Assembly: GCA_905116865.2 (NCBI GenBank) | Contig: CAJHNH020002016.1 | Location: 62,001 to 126,000 of the forward strand | Direction: 5' to 3' | Length of the DNA stretch: 64,000 nucleotides | Source: Candidula unifasciata | Taxonomy: Eukaryota > Mollusca > Gastropoda > Stylommatophora > Geomitridae | Shown here: in pieces, positions 26,401 to 41,400 of the stretch | Layout: every line of letters starts with the position of its first letter | Numbering within the stretch: the first letter of the stretch is position 1 | Notes under the pieces: generated by a model | Told to the model about the DNA's origin: nothing | What the model saw: the letters and a program-made list of their open reading frames with translations, nothing else | Database searches by the model: none | Translations under genes and position numbers: made by a program

Positions 26401-29400
26401 AGGTAAGTAATGAAGGTGACATGTCCAGGATCTAGAGATAGGAGATCAGTAATGAAGGTGACATGTCCAGGATCTAGTGATGGGAGGTCAGTAATGAAGG
26501 TGACATGTCCAGGATCTAGTGATGGGAGGTCAGTAATGAAGGTGACATGTCCAGGATCTAGTGATGGGAGGTCAGTAATGAGAGTGATATATCAAGAATA
26601 TAATGTTAGGACAGTAATGAGGGTGACACATCCAGGATATAATGATGAGAGGTCAGTAATGAGAGGGCCATACCCAGGATCTAGTGATTGGATGTCAGTA
26701 ATGAGGGGGTTATTTCCAGGATATAATGATGGAAAATCAGTAATGAGAGTGATATTTCCAGGATCTTGTGACAGGCGGTCAGTAATGAGGATGATATAAC
26801 AAGAATCTAGTAATCATAAGTCAGAAATGAGGAGGTTATATCCAGGATCTTGGGTTTTGAAGTCAGTAATGAAGATACATCCAGGCTCTTGTGATGGGAG
26901 GTCAGTCATGGAATGTGATATCCAGGCCCTTCTAATCAGAGGCCAGTAATGGTGGTGATATATCTAAGCTCTGTGAACTCAAAGTCAACCAAGGATCGCC
27001 CGGGTACCTTAATTAGATGTAATAACAGCTGGTATAAGTAACTACAATAATGTCTCCATTAACTACACCCCTATTTAGCATGCCCATCTTTTGTCTACAT
27101 GTTACAGAAACATTATGTTGCTGATAGTTCTAATTTTTTTTAATGATTTAACTAGGGCATAGCCTTAATAGGTCTATTATTCAAATTATAATTTGCATAC
27201 CAACATCTGAAATATAAAGAAACTTTTTCCTACACTCACCTCTGGCAGCTCAAGCACTTTTGAATACTTCAGGCCATTGCGAAGTCTGACAAGAAGTGAA
27301 AGAGTATTTGTTAAACAAACAAACAAGACAAAAGAGGCATGGGAATGCCCCGAGTGCTGTGATGTCAATTATTGACTCAACTTGTTTTAAAAAAAAAAAT
27401 ATTCTAAAACAGTCAGTACTCAACAGTAGACCAAGTACAAATTAAACAACCCAATTTATCAGCCAATAGAATGTACTAGGTATATGATATTATACGTATA
27501 ATTTCTGTACAAAATGTAAGACTCATGTTTTCAGTGGTGCCCACTAGTTTACAAACTAAGAAAAATGTCAGGGTAACCACTGGTATCAGCAGTTACAAGA
27601 CAAAGAAGATGGTGGTGGTGCTTTTACTAGGCCCATCCTGAGGAAATTAGAGCAGAGAATCACCAAACAGTCAATGAAAGTGGAAAAAATTAACCGAGGA
27701 AAATAGAGCAGAGAATCACCAAACAGTCGATGAAAGTGGACAGAAATGAACTGAGGAAAATAGAGCAGAGAATCACCAAACAGTCGATGAAAGTGGACAG
27801 AAATGGACTGAGGAAAATAGAGCACAGAATCACCAAACAGTCGTTGAAAGTAGAAATAAATGGACTTTGCAAAACAGATATCCTAGAGAAACCTTAAGTG
27901 CTGGACTGGATTCCATCCATGACATAAAAGTAATAGCACAAGACAGAATAGAATGAAGGACTAGACTACAAGCCGTATGTGAAATATAATGGTACGAAAG
28001 GATGAAGATGATGAATGTGATGATGATGTATGTATTTATTAGAACAGGTAAACTGACAGTACCAATTTTGTTGTTGTTGTTGGTGATTACGTATAAAATG
28101 GCTTCAGAATGATAAGTATACAGCACAATATTCAAACAGGTTAAACATTCAGTGAAAGCCTCACCTGGAATAGACCCACTACCCCCCCCCCCCTTTCCAA
28201 CAAGCATGATGTAAAATAATTAGGGGTGTTTCCTTCAAGGCTGAAGTGCATCTGCGAGAAGAAACCAACAGTCTGCTAACAAATAAGCCAGGTCTGTAAA
28301 ATGAATGTGCATGCAAAACCAAAGTTCTGGAACAAGGGTGGAATCCAGAAGCAAACAAACAACCAGAACTTTCCTCCTGGGTTTACAGCCGGTGAACATA
28401 CACAACAGAAGAAGAAGAAGAAAAAGTTTCTTTGTGTAGATGTTTAAAAAACATAAATTAAGAGAACAGATTAGGCAATGGATGGCGTCCACAAAAAGGA
28501 TCCAGTCAAACATGCCATGCTCATCATCACGTGCTCTGCCGACTGGTACAGGCATTCATGCATCTCCAGATATCTCAGTCCCTTGTCCTCTGGATCAGTT
28601 CCACCGATGATATGTCTCCGTGCCACCATCACAATCCATCTGTCATCATCTCTCTCTGTCTGCCTCTCCCTCTTCTACCACTGATGTTCCCAGTCCTCAC
28701 AATATTCTCCAAAGACACACCCCCCCCCCCCCCCCCCCCCTCCCACCTTTCCCACGACATCTTACCGAAGCTCTAACACAATTAAGTTCACGACTTACTT
28801 TTTACACTTGTCACAGCTGTACATATTATCTCCCTTGAGTTCATCAGCAGAGAAAAATGCAGACAAACAATCTTGGAGTGTAATTATTGGTCCAATAAAC
28901 CAGCTGTGGATGCAGACAGAAAGACATGGTTTCACAGAGAGAAAAATGCAGACATACAATCTTGGAGTGTAATTATTGGTCCAATAAACCAGCTGTGGAT
29001 GCAGACAGAAAGACATGGTTTCACAGAGAGAAAAATGAAGACAAACAAACTTGAAGTGTAATTATTGGTCCAATAAACCAGCTGTGGGTGCAGACAGAAA
29101 GACATGGTTTTACTGAGAGAAAAATGCAGACAAACAATCTTGGAGTATAATTACTGGTCCAGCATTTTAGCTCAAAAGCTCCTATTTTTTTTTAAACCCA
29201 AGGACTGCCTGATAGTCCACAACTTACATCCATTTGTTGGTACAGGGAAGACACATGCTCACAAAATTTTGACTTTTATTTTCTTGCTGGTCCTTAGTCA
29301 TAGACTTTATATTCTGTTTTAATAATAAATATTTTTTAAAAAATCTAATAAGTGGTATTGTGACGAAAGGCAACATTAAAAACACATATCTAACTTCCTT

Positions 29401-32400
29401 GGAGTATAATGAATCTTTTGGTAGTGGATTCTTATAGCAGATCCATGGTGTGGTATAATGGTTCGTGTGCCTGCCTGCTAGAAAGGTAGAAATAATTTTT
29501 TGCTTTATGTAACTTTGGGGATGATTCAACCTCATTGAAAATAGCTACCATATTTCTTCTTTTTATCATTCATCAGCTGTAAACACCAGTGAGGGGATCT
29601 GGGTGTTCGCCCACTTCTGGACTTTGGTCTTGTTCACTAACTTGAGTTTCTCATGCTGACAGTTTTACAGACCTAGCTTATTTGTAGGCTTATTTGTTCT
29701 GTTTCCTCATCTCTCAGACAAATACACTCCGACTTGGAAGGAAACATTCCTAAATAGCCAACTTTAACAACTTGCTTCTTTTTTAGGGGTCAGCGGGTCT
29801 ATTCTTTTCCCCCTTAAAATGGAGCCCCGGAACCCATATGAGGAGTTATCATTCACACTGCATCATTTTCTATGAAGGTGAGTAAGAAAAACAGTCCAGC
29901 TCTTTTTTTTTAAATGGGTAAAATCGCAACTGCTATGGAATAACCTTTACCACTGCATAAAGTGACAGTTACAGAGATGGCTCTTTTGTCTCCATCAATT
30001 AGCCAGCCTAAAGTTATAGTTGAGAGGTTCAACTCAACTGTACCAGATGTAACCCACATGGCTCTGTCTCTCTATTAGACCAAAATGGAGGCATTAAGAC
30101 TGAGCTGGCTACACGAAAAGCAGCTGCTGGGAGACTCTTCCAGGCCATAAACCGAGGGTTTCTTAGCAAAAGAGAAATTGGCAAGAGGACAAAAATGGCT
30201 GTTTACCGCTCTACCTATGTACCAGTCCTGACCTATGGGTGTGAGTCATGGGCAATGACAACAGCTTACAGAAGCCAGCTGCAGGCCTCGGAAATGAGAT
30301 ACTTGAGAAAGGTGGTCCAAGTGACAAGAAGGGACAAAGTCCGCAATCAGACAATACGTCAAGATCTTGATACCCAGCCCTTACTAACCCGAGTGGATCA
30401 GTCACAGTTACGATGGTTTGGACATGTGTGCAGAATGGGAGAAAATCGGCCACCATGGCAAGCATGGGAGGCTAAGAACCAGGGAACCAGACGTCCGGGA
30501 CGACCCAGGGTGCGCTGGGAAGACAACATCCGACAGTCCCTGACTGACAGAGGACTGGAATGGAACAAAGCCAGAAAGAAAACTGCTGATAGAGACGTCT
30601 GGCGATCTCTCTGGCAAACCTCTACACCCCAAGGTAGAAGAGGAGCGACTAAGTAAGTAAGGCTCTGTCTCTCTCCGCAGAACAGCCAGCTGCCTGCTGA
30701 GAGCGGCACAAACAGCATGAACACCATAGCTCCCGCGAGGAACCCCAGGTATCTGCAAAAACTGCACTGCAAACATTGCACTCGTGAACCAAAACGAGGC
30801 AGCTAGGAAATGAGCCAACAACCTTCTGAGCGCATAGCAAATGACTTGACCACTTTGCCATGGAGACTGCTTTAAACATCTGGATCCAGATGTAGACTAA
30901 GTCACCCAATATGTGTGCTCATCCATCTTCTTCTACTACTCCTGGAATGCCTCTGGCGACAGGGCAGGAAATCTCTGGAATGGGCCTTCTGTTCACTTTG
31001 TATATAGTACTTTCTAATGTCTCTGGTACTTCTACAGTAAATCTTCTCGTTGGCCGACATCTGGTTTTGTTACTGTTGCATCTAAATAACACTGTTTTCC
31101 GTGGTGCCCTATCTGATGCCAATCTTGTTACACAGCCAAATCATTGATGTGTCTACCCGCCCACAAATACATTTACAGTATTTACGAGAAAATAGGCAAA
31201 CAGGTTTTAGTTTGACATCATAAAATGCATGAACTCTCTCAGCTTGTAATGGTTTGACTGCTACTTGTTATACATGTCCCTTACATGATGAGATGATGTA
31301 CGTAAAGCCTAAACCACATGCTCAACATTTCATGTCACAGCTGGTTTTAAAGCACACACATAAAGGGTCTACCTCTTCATCCATGAGAACATCCAAGCCA
31401 ACCAGCCTTGATGCACCTCCCCACATGTGCCTCCCTTGGGTGGGTTCACACCTCCTGCAAGAGGATGCCCTGAGTGAAGCATGTACAGATGGTCCTTACT
31501 TGGGATGGGAAGGCTCAAGTCTTGGAAAGTCTCTTTGGTTGTTGAAACCTGGAAAGAATGCAGCCATATCAATTAAACCTGATGTTAGAATGTATACATA
31601 ATTTTTGAATGATACAACTGATGCATAACAAGTTTAATGTTGTCAATGCCCTTTAGCAGTAGTGAACAACATGGAAGAATGGGCAGATCGTCATGGTCTT
31701 GAGAGAATGGTGCAGACAGAAATGGCCTAAGGATCTGGCCAACACTCAATACTCAGAGGAAAAGCAAGATGGACATATAATCAGACAGTGGCGCTGTGAT
31801 TTATGTCACAGGCGTGAGGGGAAGTTAAGCCCAACATGACGTGTATAAGGAGATACTCCATACGTCACTCGGGCGCCAGTCCTTTACTATCCTGGTTGTA
31901 CGGAACCTCACGCAAGACCCCTACAGCACGTCCTCGTCGTGCGCCACGGATAATGTCTCAAATGAGCATTAACAGAGCTGTCAGGGGATCTTGGAGTTTG
32001 GCGGCCCCCAGAGGTGATGTGTCCTTGTGGCTCTCATCAGCCCGCCCCCAAACGCTTGGGTGAAAAATATTATCAAAACTCATTAGGAACATGAGTAGGG
32101 TTGACAAACATACAGCTAAAATTACAACCTTTGGTTAAAAGACTGCTGAGTAAAGAGATCATTGCTCACTGCACATCATCTGTTAATTCTCAGTGTCGTC
32201 GTCACCGCGCTGAGGTACAACCACAACAGCAACCCTCCATAGGCTGGCCATCCTTGTACATCCTCGGTTGGCCCTCAGTGTCGTCGTCACCGCGCTGAGG
32301 TGCACCACAACAACAACCATCCATAGGCTGGCCATTCACGTACATCCTCGGTTAACCCTCAGTGTCGTCGTCACCGAGCTGGGGTACACCACAGCAGCAA

Positions 32401-35400
32401 CCATCCATCGGATGGCTAAGCCTAAATGTCCGACAAAACTAGATCATACGGATCAAAATCTGACCATCAAAATTTGCACTGAACTGAAAAAGACCGAATA
32501 TCCACACCCAAAGACCCCACTCGCCCGAGTGTTGGGACAAAACTGATAACGATGCGCCTGATTCAGGATGTGAAATTCTGTCAGGCTAATGCACCTATCT
32601 GTGTGGTCACAAAAGTCCAAAACCCATGGGCTGCTCCCCGCTGACTTCCAGAGGGCGCAGCCCATGTCGAGTGGGAGGCCTGATACGGTTGTGAGGTTAA
32701 GCAGGCATGTGCAGGACGTGACGATTCCTTGGGTGAGCCCAGAATCAGAGCAATATGTGCCGGCTCTGCCTGCATGGAAGCCTCCTTGGATGGCGGGGAA
32801 TGCCCATGATCTGCCCCTGCCTTCCCTTGAGGGCCAACTGTTCCACAGGGGGCTGCCCCAAAGGGGTACTCTGGGGGCAATACCTGCGGCGAAGGAGACA
32901 AAATGGACACCACACAAATTAGGCAAACTTCTCGACCCACACAAAACAATGGCCACAGTCACCCTAGAAATAGGCCTGACGTCTTCCTTCGAAGTCGGCG
33001 TACAGCTGCCCAAGAGGCAAGGAAATGAAAAACGGTTGTACACGCAAAAATCAGGTCCAGGTGAAAGCCAAAAGTCCAAGCGGACGATTAACAGGGACCT
33101 TCCACTGGAATTCATAGCCGGTGTTCGATTAAAAAAAAAAATAAAAAAAAATAATCAGACAGCTACTGACATCACTTATACTGTAACATTGTACTGGCTG
33201 CTGAAAATTGGGATGGAGCAGGTATGTTAACTGCAACACATATAAATTGATAGCATTCTGGTGGCTTGTTTCTGAGCATCGAATATTTACAACGATTCCG
33301 AATAACACCCTGCTAACACCGTGGAAGCCATAGCAATTAAGCAGTTAGGAACTTGCATGCAGCCCAGTGGTTATGAGTTCAAATGCCTATGAAGGAGAGA
33401 ATTTTTCAAATGACTTCCGTTCCCACGTCAATTTACCTTAAAACTTCTTTGCATTCACCAGATGTAAACCCCAGCAGAAAGTTCTGGCTGTTTTTCCTCT
33501 TTCTGGACTCTGATCTTGATCCCGAAATTGAGTTTTATGTGCTCATCCATTTTACAGATCTGGCTTATCTGTATGCAGACTGGTGGTTCCTTGCCTCTCG
33601 TGCAGATGCACTCTTGACTTTGAAGGAAACACCCCTAATTACTCACTTTCTACAACGTGCTTGGTAGGGGTGGGAAAGGGGAAGGTGGGGGCCAGTGGGT
33701 TGCTTGTACTCCAAAAAAAAGGCCCTAGGACCCACAGTTAGAACATGTATCAGGAAATGTTCTAGAAACTATGTGTTGCAAGTGAGACCACATAATCCAA
33801 GTGCTTACTGGTGGTGTAAGAAGTATGGTCCCAGCAACTATGCAGCAAATGCATCTCAAGGCATGGAAAAGGATTCTTTACTTTTTCTTTAAGTAAAAAA
33901 TGTTAGCATTCGGGTTTCTTTCAAGTGACCAAATAACACAAACTGCTTTTAAGAAGCTCGGCAAAACAATAATATTTAATATTCACTTCACAAACATTCA
34001 GAAGTATTGCTTTTTAAGTCTGTGGTGAAGCTCCTGTCATATTCAATTTTAACACCCGATCTGTATAAATTACAGAAAACTGCTCACAAATGAGCTGCCA
34101 AAAACAAAATCCCTCTCTTGTTCTGCCACTTCCAGTACAGCAGAATGTTAGATATGTCTAAAACATAATGCACCTTTTTTTTTAGTATCATCGTTAACCA
34201 GCCTGCTTTTTTTTTTATATGAGAATATAAATGGCAGCTAAAATTGTCAGACATTTCACATACCGTTTCACAGTTAAGACATCGAACTGAACTGAGGATT
34301 TTCCCATCAAATGTCTGAGAGATGATGCTGTCATATTTGATGTTTTTCACTTTACCTACAAACCAAAACAATAAGTACAATGTTTGCCGTCATCAGTTCA
34401 TAAACGAAATACATTCACCATGCTTTTATTACAGTTATTTTCTGCTAACTATTAAATCAGTCAACCTCCCCGTGAGGGTTCGGACTCCATTTCAGAGAAG
34501 AAAGAACAGACCCAGTGCCCCCCCAACAAGCATGTCATAAGTAAAGTTCCCATTCAACTCCAGTGGTATACTGGACATATGAGGCTAGACTCACATTTTT
34601 AAAGACCAATCTGTATGTGATGGGTGATGTGGTCAACATCAGGCCGGCTGCCTTTACTTCCCATGACTTTACCTGGACACATCTGAGACTGGGTCGACAT
34701 GGAAGACAAGGTTTTTTTCTTTTAATCTGGCTCTATGCAGATTTGAACCTATGACTTTCAGATCCACAGAGGTCTGGCCACTACACCATGGCGGCTTCCA
34801 AGCATGTCATAGGAGGTCATTAATGTGTTTCCTTCAAAATCGATGTGCATTTGCCTTAGAGGCAAAGGAACCTATAGTCTGCATACAAATAAGAAAGATC
34901 TGTAAAACGGATGTGCACCCAAAACTCAAGCTCTGGATCACTAAAAGTTGACGTGCTAATAGTATCGTTTGCAGCATGATTAAAAGTCCACCTCAATTTC
35001 CCCTTCAGTGTTGAACCTCTGCTGCTGGGCGGCACTGTAACCATTCTTCACCATATGCCATCTTTTCAGTTACACATTCCTGTAAATGACAGCCACCTTT
35101 ACATTCAGGACATTTCATGATACTTATTTTAGACTGTGGCCTAGGTATGTTATTAAAATCTGCCTCAGTGGGGAATCAAACTTGAGCCCTTTAGTCTGGA
35201 AGGTAAGCTTCTGCTTATTATGTATTGCAGCTGACACGGTTGTACACCGTACTTTGGTATTTTTAATTTCCTCTTTCATCCTCAGCTTTTTCTTTCCCCA
35301 TCATCATAGTCTCGTAACACCACATATCATGGGATCATCAGTTACTGTTGACTGTTTCATTAGTTCCTCCTCATCTCTGTCGGTCAAATGCAGTGGACCC

Positions 35401-38400
35401 GATAATTGCCTGTCCATTAAGCAAAATTCTCTGTCCAAGTATTTCTTGGTCTGCATCTTCCCATTTACCAAGCCCCATAGTATCATTTTAGAAAGACGGA
35501 TCATCTTGTACTTGTCAGTACGATTGCATTTTCTGTCATTTCTCTAGGAAGATACTGAACACATTTTGAGCAGAGGAAGCAACCCTGACTGACTCCTACT
35601 GTTATTCAAACCACCTACTCATGTGTCTGTTAAGCATGACCTCATTGCTGGCTTGGCTTAAAAAAGCTATACTGTTTTGGTTTCAATTTCATCATGAGCT
35701 TTCAATGTATAATATTTTGGTTGATAGTTAAGTATGACTTTGTTTGAAAGTTTGTTTCTGTTTTTTTTTTTTCATTTGTCAAGATTCGGGGACAGATTTT
35801 ATGCTATTGGCTTTTCCAACACTGTGCCTTTCACTCTTTTTGAATATTCCATTGGACTACTTTTCATCCATCTCCGATCAAACTAAATGGTACCTTCTGC
35901 ATCTGGGACTAATGATTACGCAGGTAAACAAGCTCTACAAACTCACAACTGAACAGGCAGGCTTGTGTGGCATGTGACATTGTGAGGCATGTGACATTGT
36001 GTGGCATGTGACACATGTGGGGAGGGATAGAGAGAATAGGAGAATTGTATGATGTTTTTCCCCAACAGTGTAAACTATGACAAAAGAATAGAAAAACAAA
36101 AAAAACTAACAAACATGACTGACAATGACATACACCCCTGACTACAAGAAGAAAGAGAAGACTAGACAATCAGGACTTCAATACCATAAACAATGCCAGA
36201 AAGAGAGACAGCAGACAAGACAGACATGACCAGCCAAGACAGAACATGAATTAAAGGAAGAGACTGGTAACAGTTTGTGCAGAATTTTTAGATTCAAAGC
36301 AATCAGCATGTGATGGAAAATGAGGACTGTGGTAAACAGATGTTTAAACAGAGATGTTGCAATAGTTCACCTAGATCAGTGTTCAGCAATGTCACTAGTC
36401 ATGAGTCAAACATCAGCAACAGGACGATACAAAAAAAAGTTGAGAGCCAAATTTATTTTTAAGAACCACATTTTTCGGAGTGAAAACCAATTTGAGGCCG
36501 ACCCGCACTCAGGTCATCTAAGAATGTATGCGGCTCATGAGCCACGATTTGCTGACCACTGACCTAGATGATCACAAAATTAAATGATGAAGACAGCTAT
36601 CATTAACAAAACAAATACAGTCACATATTGGACATTACGTGGTTTAGATGTCTTGCTGGCAGGCGCTACAGGCATCGACTGAGTCTGCTGCTGTTGTTGC
36701 TGTTGCATTGGTTGGAGATGCATTGATGCCACTAGTGGCTGGATCACAGATATATGTCCCTCTGACTCCTTGACTGGCAAACAGGAAGCAGAACTGCCTT
36801 GTTCTCTAGAGTCCCCACCTTCCATGACTGCCCTGCTCCGAACAGGGCGACGTCCTTGAGTTTCTGACTCATTCTTTTTCTCCAGTAAGTTGGCTGTCTC
36901 TTTCATCTCTTTTGTGTTTGCAACCTGAATCATTACCAAAATATTTGAAAATGCCAAGATACAGAGTTAAACAACTTAAATATGGGTGTTAGCTATGTGC
37001 TAAATACAAAATACACTGTTGAAAAAAATATGTCATCCCAAAATACAGGCTGCCACAGGCATGGATTCAGTGGGACTTCACACTATTACTGAAGCCAGAT
37101 CTTTGAGCTGTTACAACTAAAAGAAACTGCCTAGATGGATTGTACAAAAATACAAAACCATGCTATATTTGTCTGATCAACAGCATTCTTTAGCTTTCAC
37201 CGTAAAACATAAATTCTTGCTTCTTCTTCTTGTGCGTTCATCCGAAGATGTAACAGTGTTGTGCCTGTTTACAGCATGGCTGGGATATTTGCTAGTTTTG
37301 GCAACACACCCGACTTCTGCAGGCATTTGTTGACCGGGTTAGCCTTCCTAGTTATTCTTTCTTTACAGTGATAGTTCCAATCAGCCACCTGGACATACGT
37401 TTCCCCTGGCAATTATGGAAAAGGAATAACTCCACTGTACTTAACAAGAAAATCTGTTTGTTTCCTTACCTCCAGTGTAAGATTACCTCAACACGTATGC
37501 TCAAAATGCCCCAGAGAGTTATTTGTTGTAGCTTAAATTATATGCGGACAGTTACTTATCCACAAGAACCCAGGATAACGCCTTCGGAGCCAGAGAATAG
37601 ATATTTTTAAATGAGAATCACTGAATTCCGGACTATAAGACCATCAGCCTACAGCAACAAACTGCATCAGCTGTATGCTTACTAACATGAATATTAATGG
37701 GCTGCTCTGTTTTGGCAACTACAATCTGAGCCAGTTAACTTCATAATAAGGAGACAGACCAACATCCAAGCTGAAATAAGTAGTATGGAATGTGGAGTCT
37801 TCAGTGCGGCCTGAAACAGTCATGTACACTATATCTGCATAAGCTGGGATAGTCACGGACAGGATTCTTCTTCTTCTTTAAAGTATTTGCCGGTTATCTT
37901 CTACTTCTTCTTCTTTGTGTATACCGGCTTTAAACTCTGGTGGAAAGTTCTGGTTGTTCATCCACTTCTGGACTCTAGTTCTGTTCTAGAAACTGAGTGT
38001 TGCATGCACCTCTGTTTATAGGTCTGTCTCATTTGCATGCAAACTGTTGGTTATTTGCCTCTCAGGCAGATGAACTCCAATTTTGAAGAAAATTCTCAAT
38101 TAGTCGACTCTCACGACATGCTTCTGGGTAGGCAGTGGATCTGTTCTTGTTTTCCCCATAATGGAGCCCCCGCACCCACACGGTGATCGCCGGTTGCAAT
38201 GTCTGGCAGAAAAGTATGGCTGTCCTTTCATTTCTGGACTTCAGGCTTTTTCCAGGATTTGAGTTTTGCGTGCACATCCCTTTTACAGATCTGTATGCAG
38301 ACTGATGATTCATCACCTCTCAGGCTGATGCACTCCCGCTTCGGAGGAAACTTCCTTAATAAGTATCCTTGTAAGACGTGCCTGTTAGGCAGGCAATACG

Positions 38401-41400
38401 TCTTTTCTTTTCTCTGGCCGTCCAAGGTATTCGTCTCAGAAACCACATCCCTGTTGCTTCCAAATTCTTCTTAATTTGTTCACTGACATTCCAAGATTGG
38501 CTGCCATACAGCAGAACAGGCTCCATGTAACATTTTAGCACTCTTTCTGTGACATTAAATGAGAGCAACTTATTACATAAGATATTTTTCATTTTCTGAA
38601 ATGCTGTTTTAGCTTGACCTATTCTGCGTTTAATCTCTGTCACACATATTCCATCTGATAATATGATTGTTTCCAGATATTTGAATTTATTGACTTGGTT
38701 AAGTCTGTTTAATTCAATTTTAATTCAATTGAGAAATCCTATGTGGCAACACTAATTTGTCCCTGCCTGATTACGAGATGATGTGGCCAGTTTTCTCTTG
38801 AGTTCCCTGAAAAATACATGGTTGGCATTAAATATTAGGTCAAATACAGAGACACACCTGGTTAACTCCACACTTCTGATCCACAGACAATGGAGTGAAC
38901 CCAAACTGTTTTGCTGGTAGGTCAGTGTGTTATTTGTACACTGAGTGATCGGACAATTAGTGACAAATTAATTGGAAGCGGCAGAGGTGTGGTTTTATAG
39001 ATGAATGATGAGACAGATAAAGATAGTAATGAAGATGTCTTTAAAGACACTAACTCATGAAGATAACTAACTGCCTAAATCAGAAAGAAAAATCAACATT
39101 CTTAGGTCATGTCATCAGAAAGAGAAAACTGGAGTACGCTGGATGGTGAGAGAATTAGTGAGGAAATGACGCTGATGAAGACGGAGACAGGGGATGCTGG
39201 ACAGTTTGGCATCATGGCATGCAAGGTCATCTGTGTCAGAATTGATTGAATGTACACAAGACAGCAGGTTTTCGGACTACCAATGCAAAAAAAGGTGCAG
39301 AGAAAGAACAAACACCAGATTAAATTACTGGAGTGTTAGATTGTATCACTTAAGCATTTGTATAACTGTTACAACAGAACCCTTACCGAATCATTGTTTT
39401 CTAGGACTGGTAAACAAGCAGAGCTAGGTTTCCGCATTCTCTCAGGATGCCGCAGCTTGGACACCTCATTTCCATCGCTGTTGTTTTCATCACTGGATCC
39501 ATTATCTCGCTCACCACTGGAGCTTCTCTCGCTGCTTAAGCCCGAGTCACATGTTTCATAGTCAAGCTCTGATTGGCTACTTAGAGAATCAAATGATGGC
39601 CGTCTGTTGACACACTGTGAAACCTGAGAGGGCAAGAATGTCAACAATTAAATGTATAAGTAAATGCACAATTGACTGTTTATGTGATTGTTTACACTTC
39701 TTGGTTTCTTGCCTGTCAGGCTGAAGCACTTCAAAGGAAACACCCCACTAATTGGTCACCTTCTAGGACAAGCTTGCTGGGGGAAAGTGGGTCTCTTCTT
39801 GTTTCTCCTCAAAATCAGGTCCAAGAATCCAGAATCCGCATGAGAAAATATTGTTTGTGGGCCTTTTTTTTTTTTTTTTTTAATTTAACCCCAGCAGCAT
39901 CTCTCTATGTTCTATCCATTTCCATTTCCTACCAGCTAGAAATTGTTCACATGCACAAAGTACACATTTCAGCTTTTGCAGAGAAGAGATATCATATCCC
40001 CTACCCGCATCGATCGCATGGAAATATTTTGAAAATCTCAGTTTTTGTTATAAAAGTCCCTATCATAGCTAGTATTTGAGGTGGACCTTTTAGCTCTCTA
40101 TTCTCTCTATAAACACCCTAGATACATAAAAATGTTCTTAGCTGGGATTGAACTCACGTCACCATTTTAGCAGGCCAGTCTGCTATCCTGCCATCATTCT
40201 TGAATAGAGACATATCCGTGTGGGTTCCGGGGCCCTACTATGGGAAAAACAAGAATAGACCCACTGCCTATCCAAAAGCATCTGGTAAGAGTTGACTAAT
40301 TGGAAGCTTCCTTCAAAGTCGGAGTGCATCTGCCTGAGAGGCAAGGAACCAACAGTCTGCATACAGATCTGTCAAACGGATGCACATGCAACACTCAGGT
40401 TCTGGAACAGGACTGCAGTCCAGAAGTGGACGAACAACCAGAACTTTCCGCCGGAGTTCACAGCCGGTGAACGCAAATAAGAAGAAGAAGAATAGAGACT
40501 ATAAATATGAATTCAAATAATCAATTTGCCAAAGGTATTATTTTACTGTTGAATACAAACACTTTGTGATAGCTCCAAGGTATAATGTATTCTTTGTTGT
40601 TCTATTTTACTCTTAGATACATCACTGTGATTTTGGCTGAGATAGATATGCCTCCTGATTTCTTTTCAGAACAATTCAGAGTCAATTATAGCAGGCAATA
40701 AACTGTGCAATGCATTATTTGTGTTTACATTATTTCAATTTACCACAATAAAAACATTATCTTGAGACAGATAAACCAGGCAAAATTGCAATTAACAACT
40801 AAAGCTGCAAGATAAGTGCAAACCTTCTGATCTGCCGATATCTCTTCTGCACCAATTGCATTGTTTGAATCATCATCATTTTCTCCACCTATGTCTTCAT
40901 CTTCACTATCACTGTCATCGGAGTAGGGAACTTTCAGTTCCTCATGTAACTGATCCATCAGACATCGAAGAAACTCTTGTGCATCCTAAAAAATTTTAAA
41001 CAAAACAGGAAATTACAAATTTGGTGTTAATAAAAACATATTTATAACACTGACATGAAACTTTAAAAGAAATAAGAAATCTTTTCAAGAAAAGTTGCCA
41101 TGAGGCATATGTTGCTAACTCCATATTTTATAGACTAAATGGCATTCAATGGGTGTTTGGCCATTATCATGCCAGTCACCTTTACTTTCATGAACATTTC
41201 CTGGTATTCATTTTTTTAGGCTGGGTTGATTTACAGCCAAGCTTAATTTAAAAAAACAGAAGCAAAATGTGAACAAAAATTTGTACCAGACGAACAAACA
41301 AAAGCAAACTTAATAAAAGCTTTAAAAAAAAAAAACGAATGGTAAAACTGTATTCAATCAAACAGGCATGTTGCAAGAAGCAGCTAAAGAGGGCTGACAT

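Noticed and set aside
24689..26799. Plus-strand frames coding [14 protein letters not shown] repeats
   Set aside because: A 42-bp minisatellite artefact, antisense to the USP gene, with no start context, splice signal or homologous domain.
28860..29175. CRISPR-like regular spacing
   Set aside because: Units are contiguous with no unique spacers, and the DNA is eukaryotic; it is a tandem duplication of an exon boundary.
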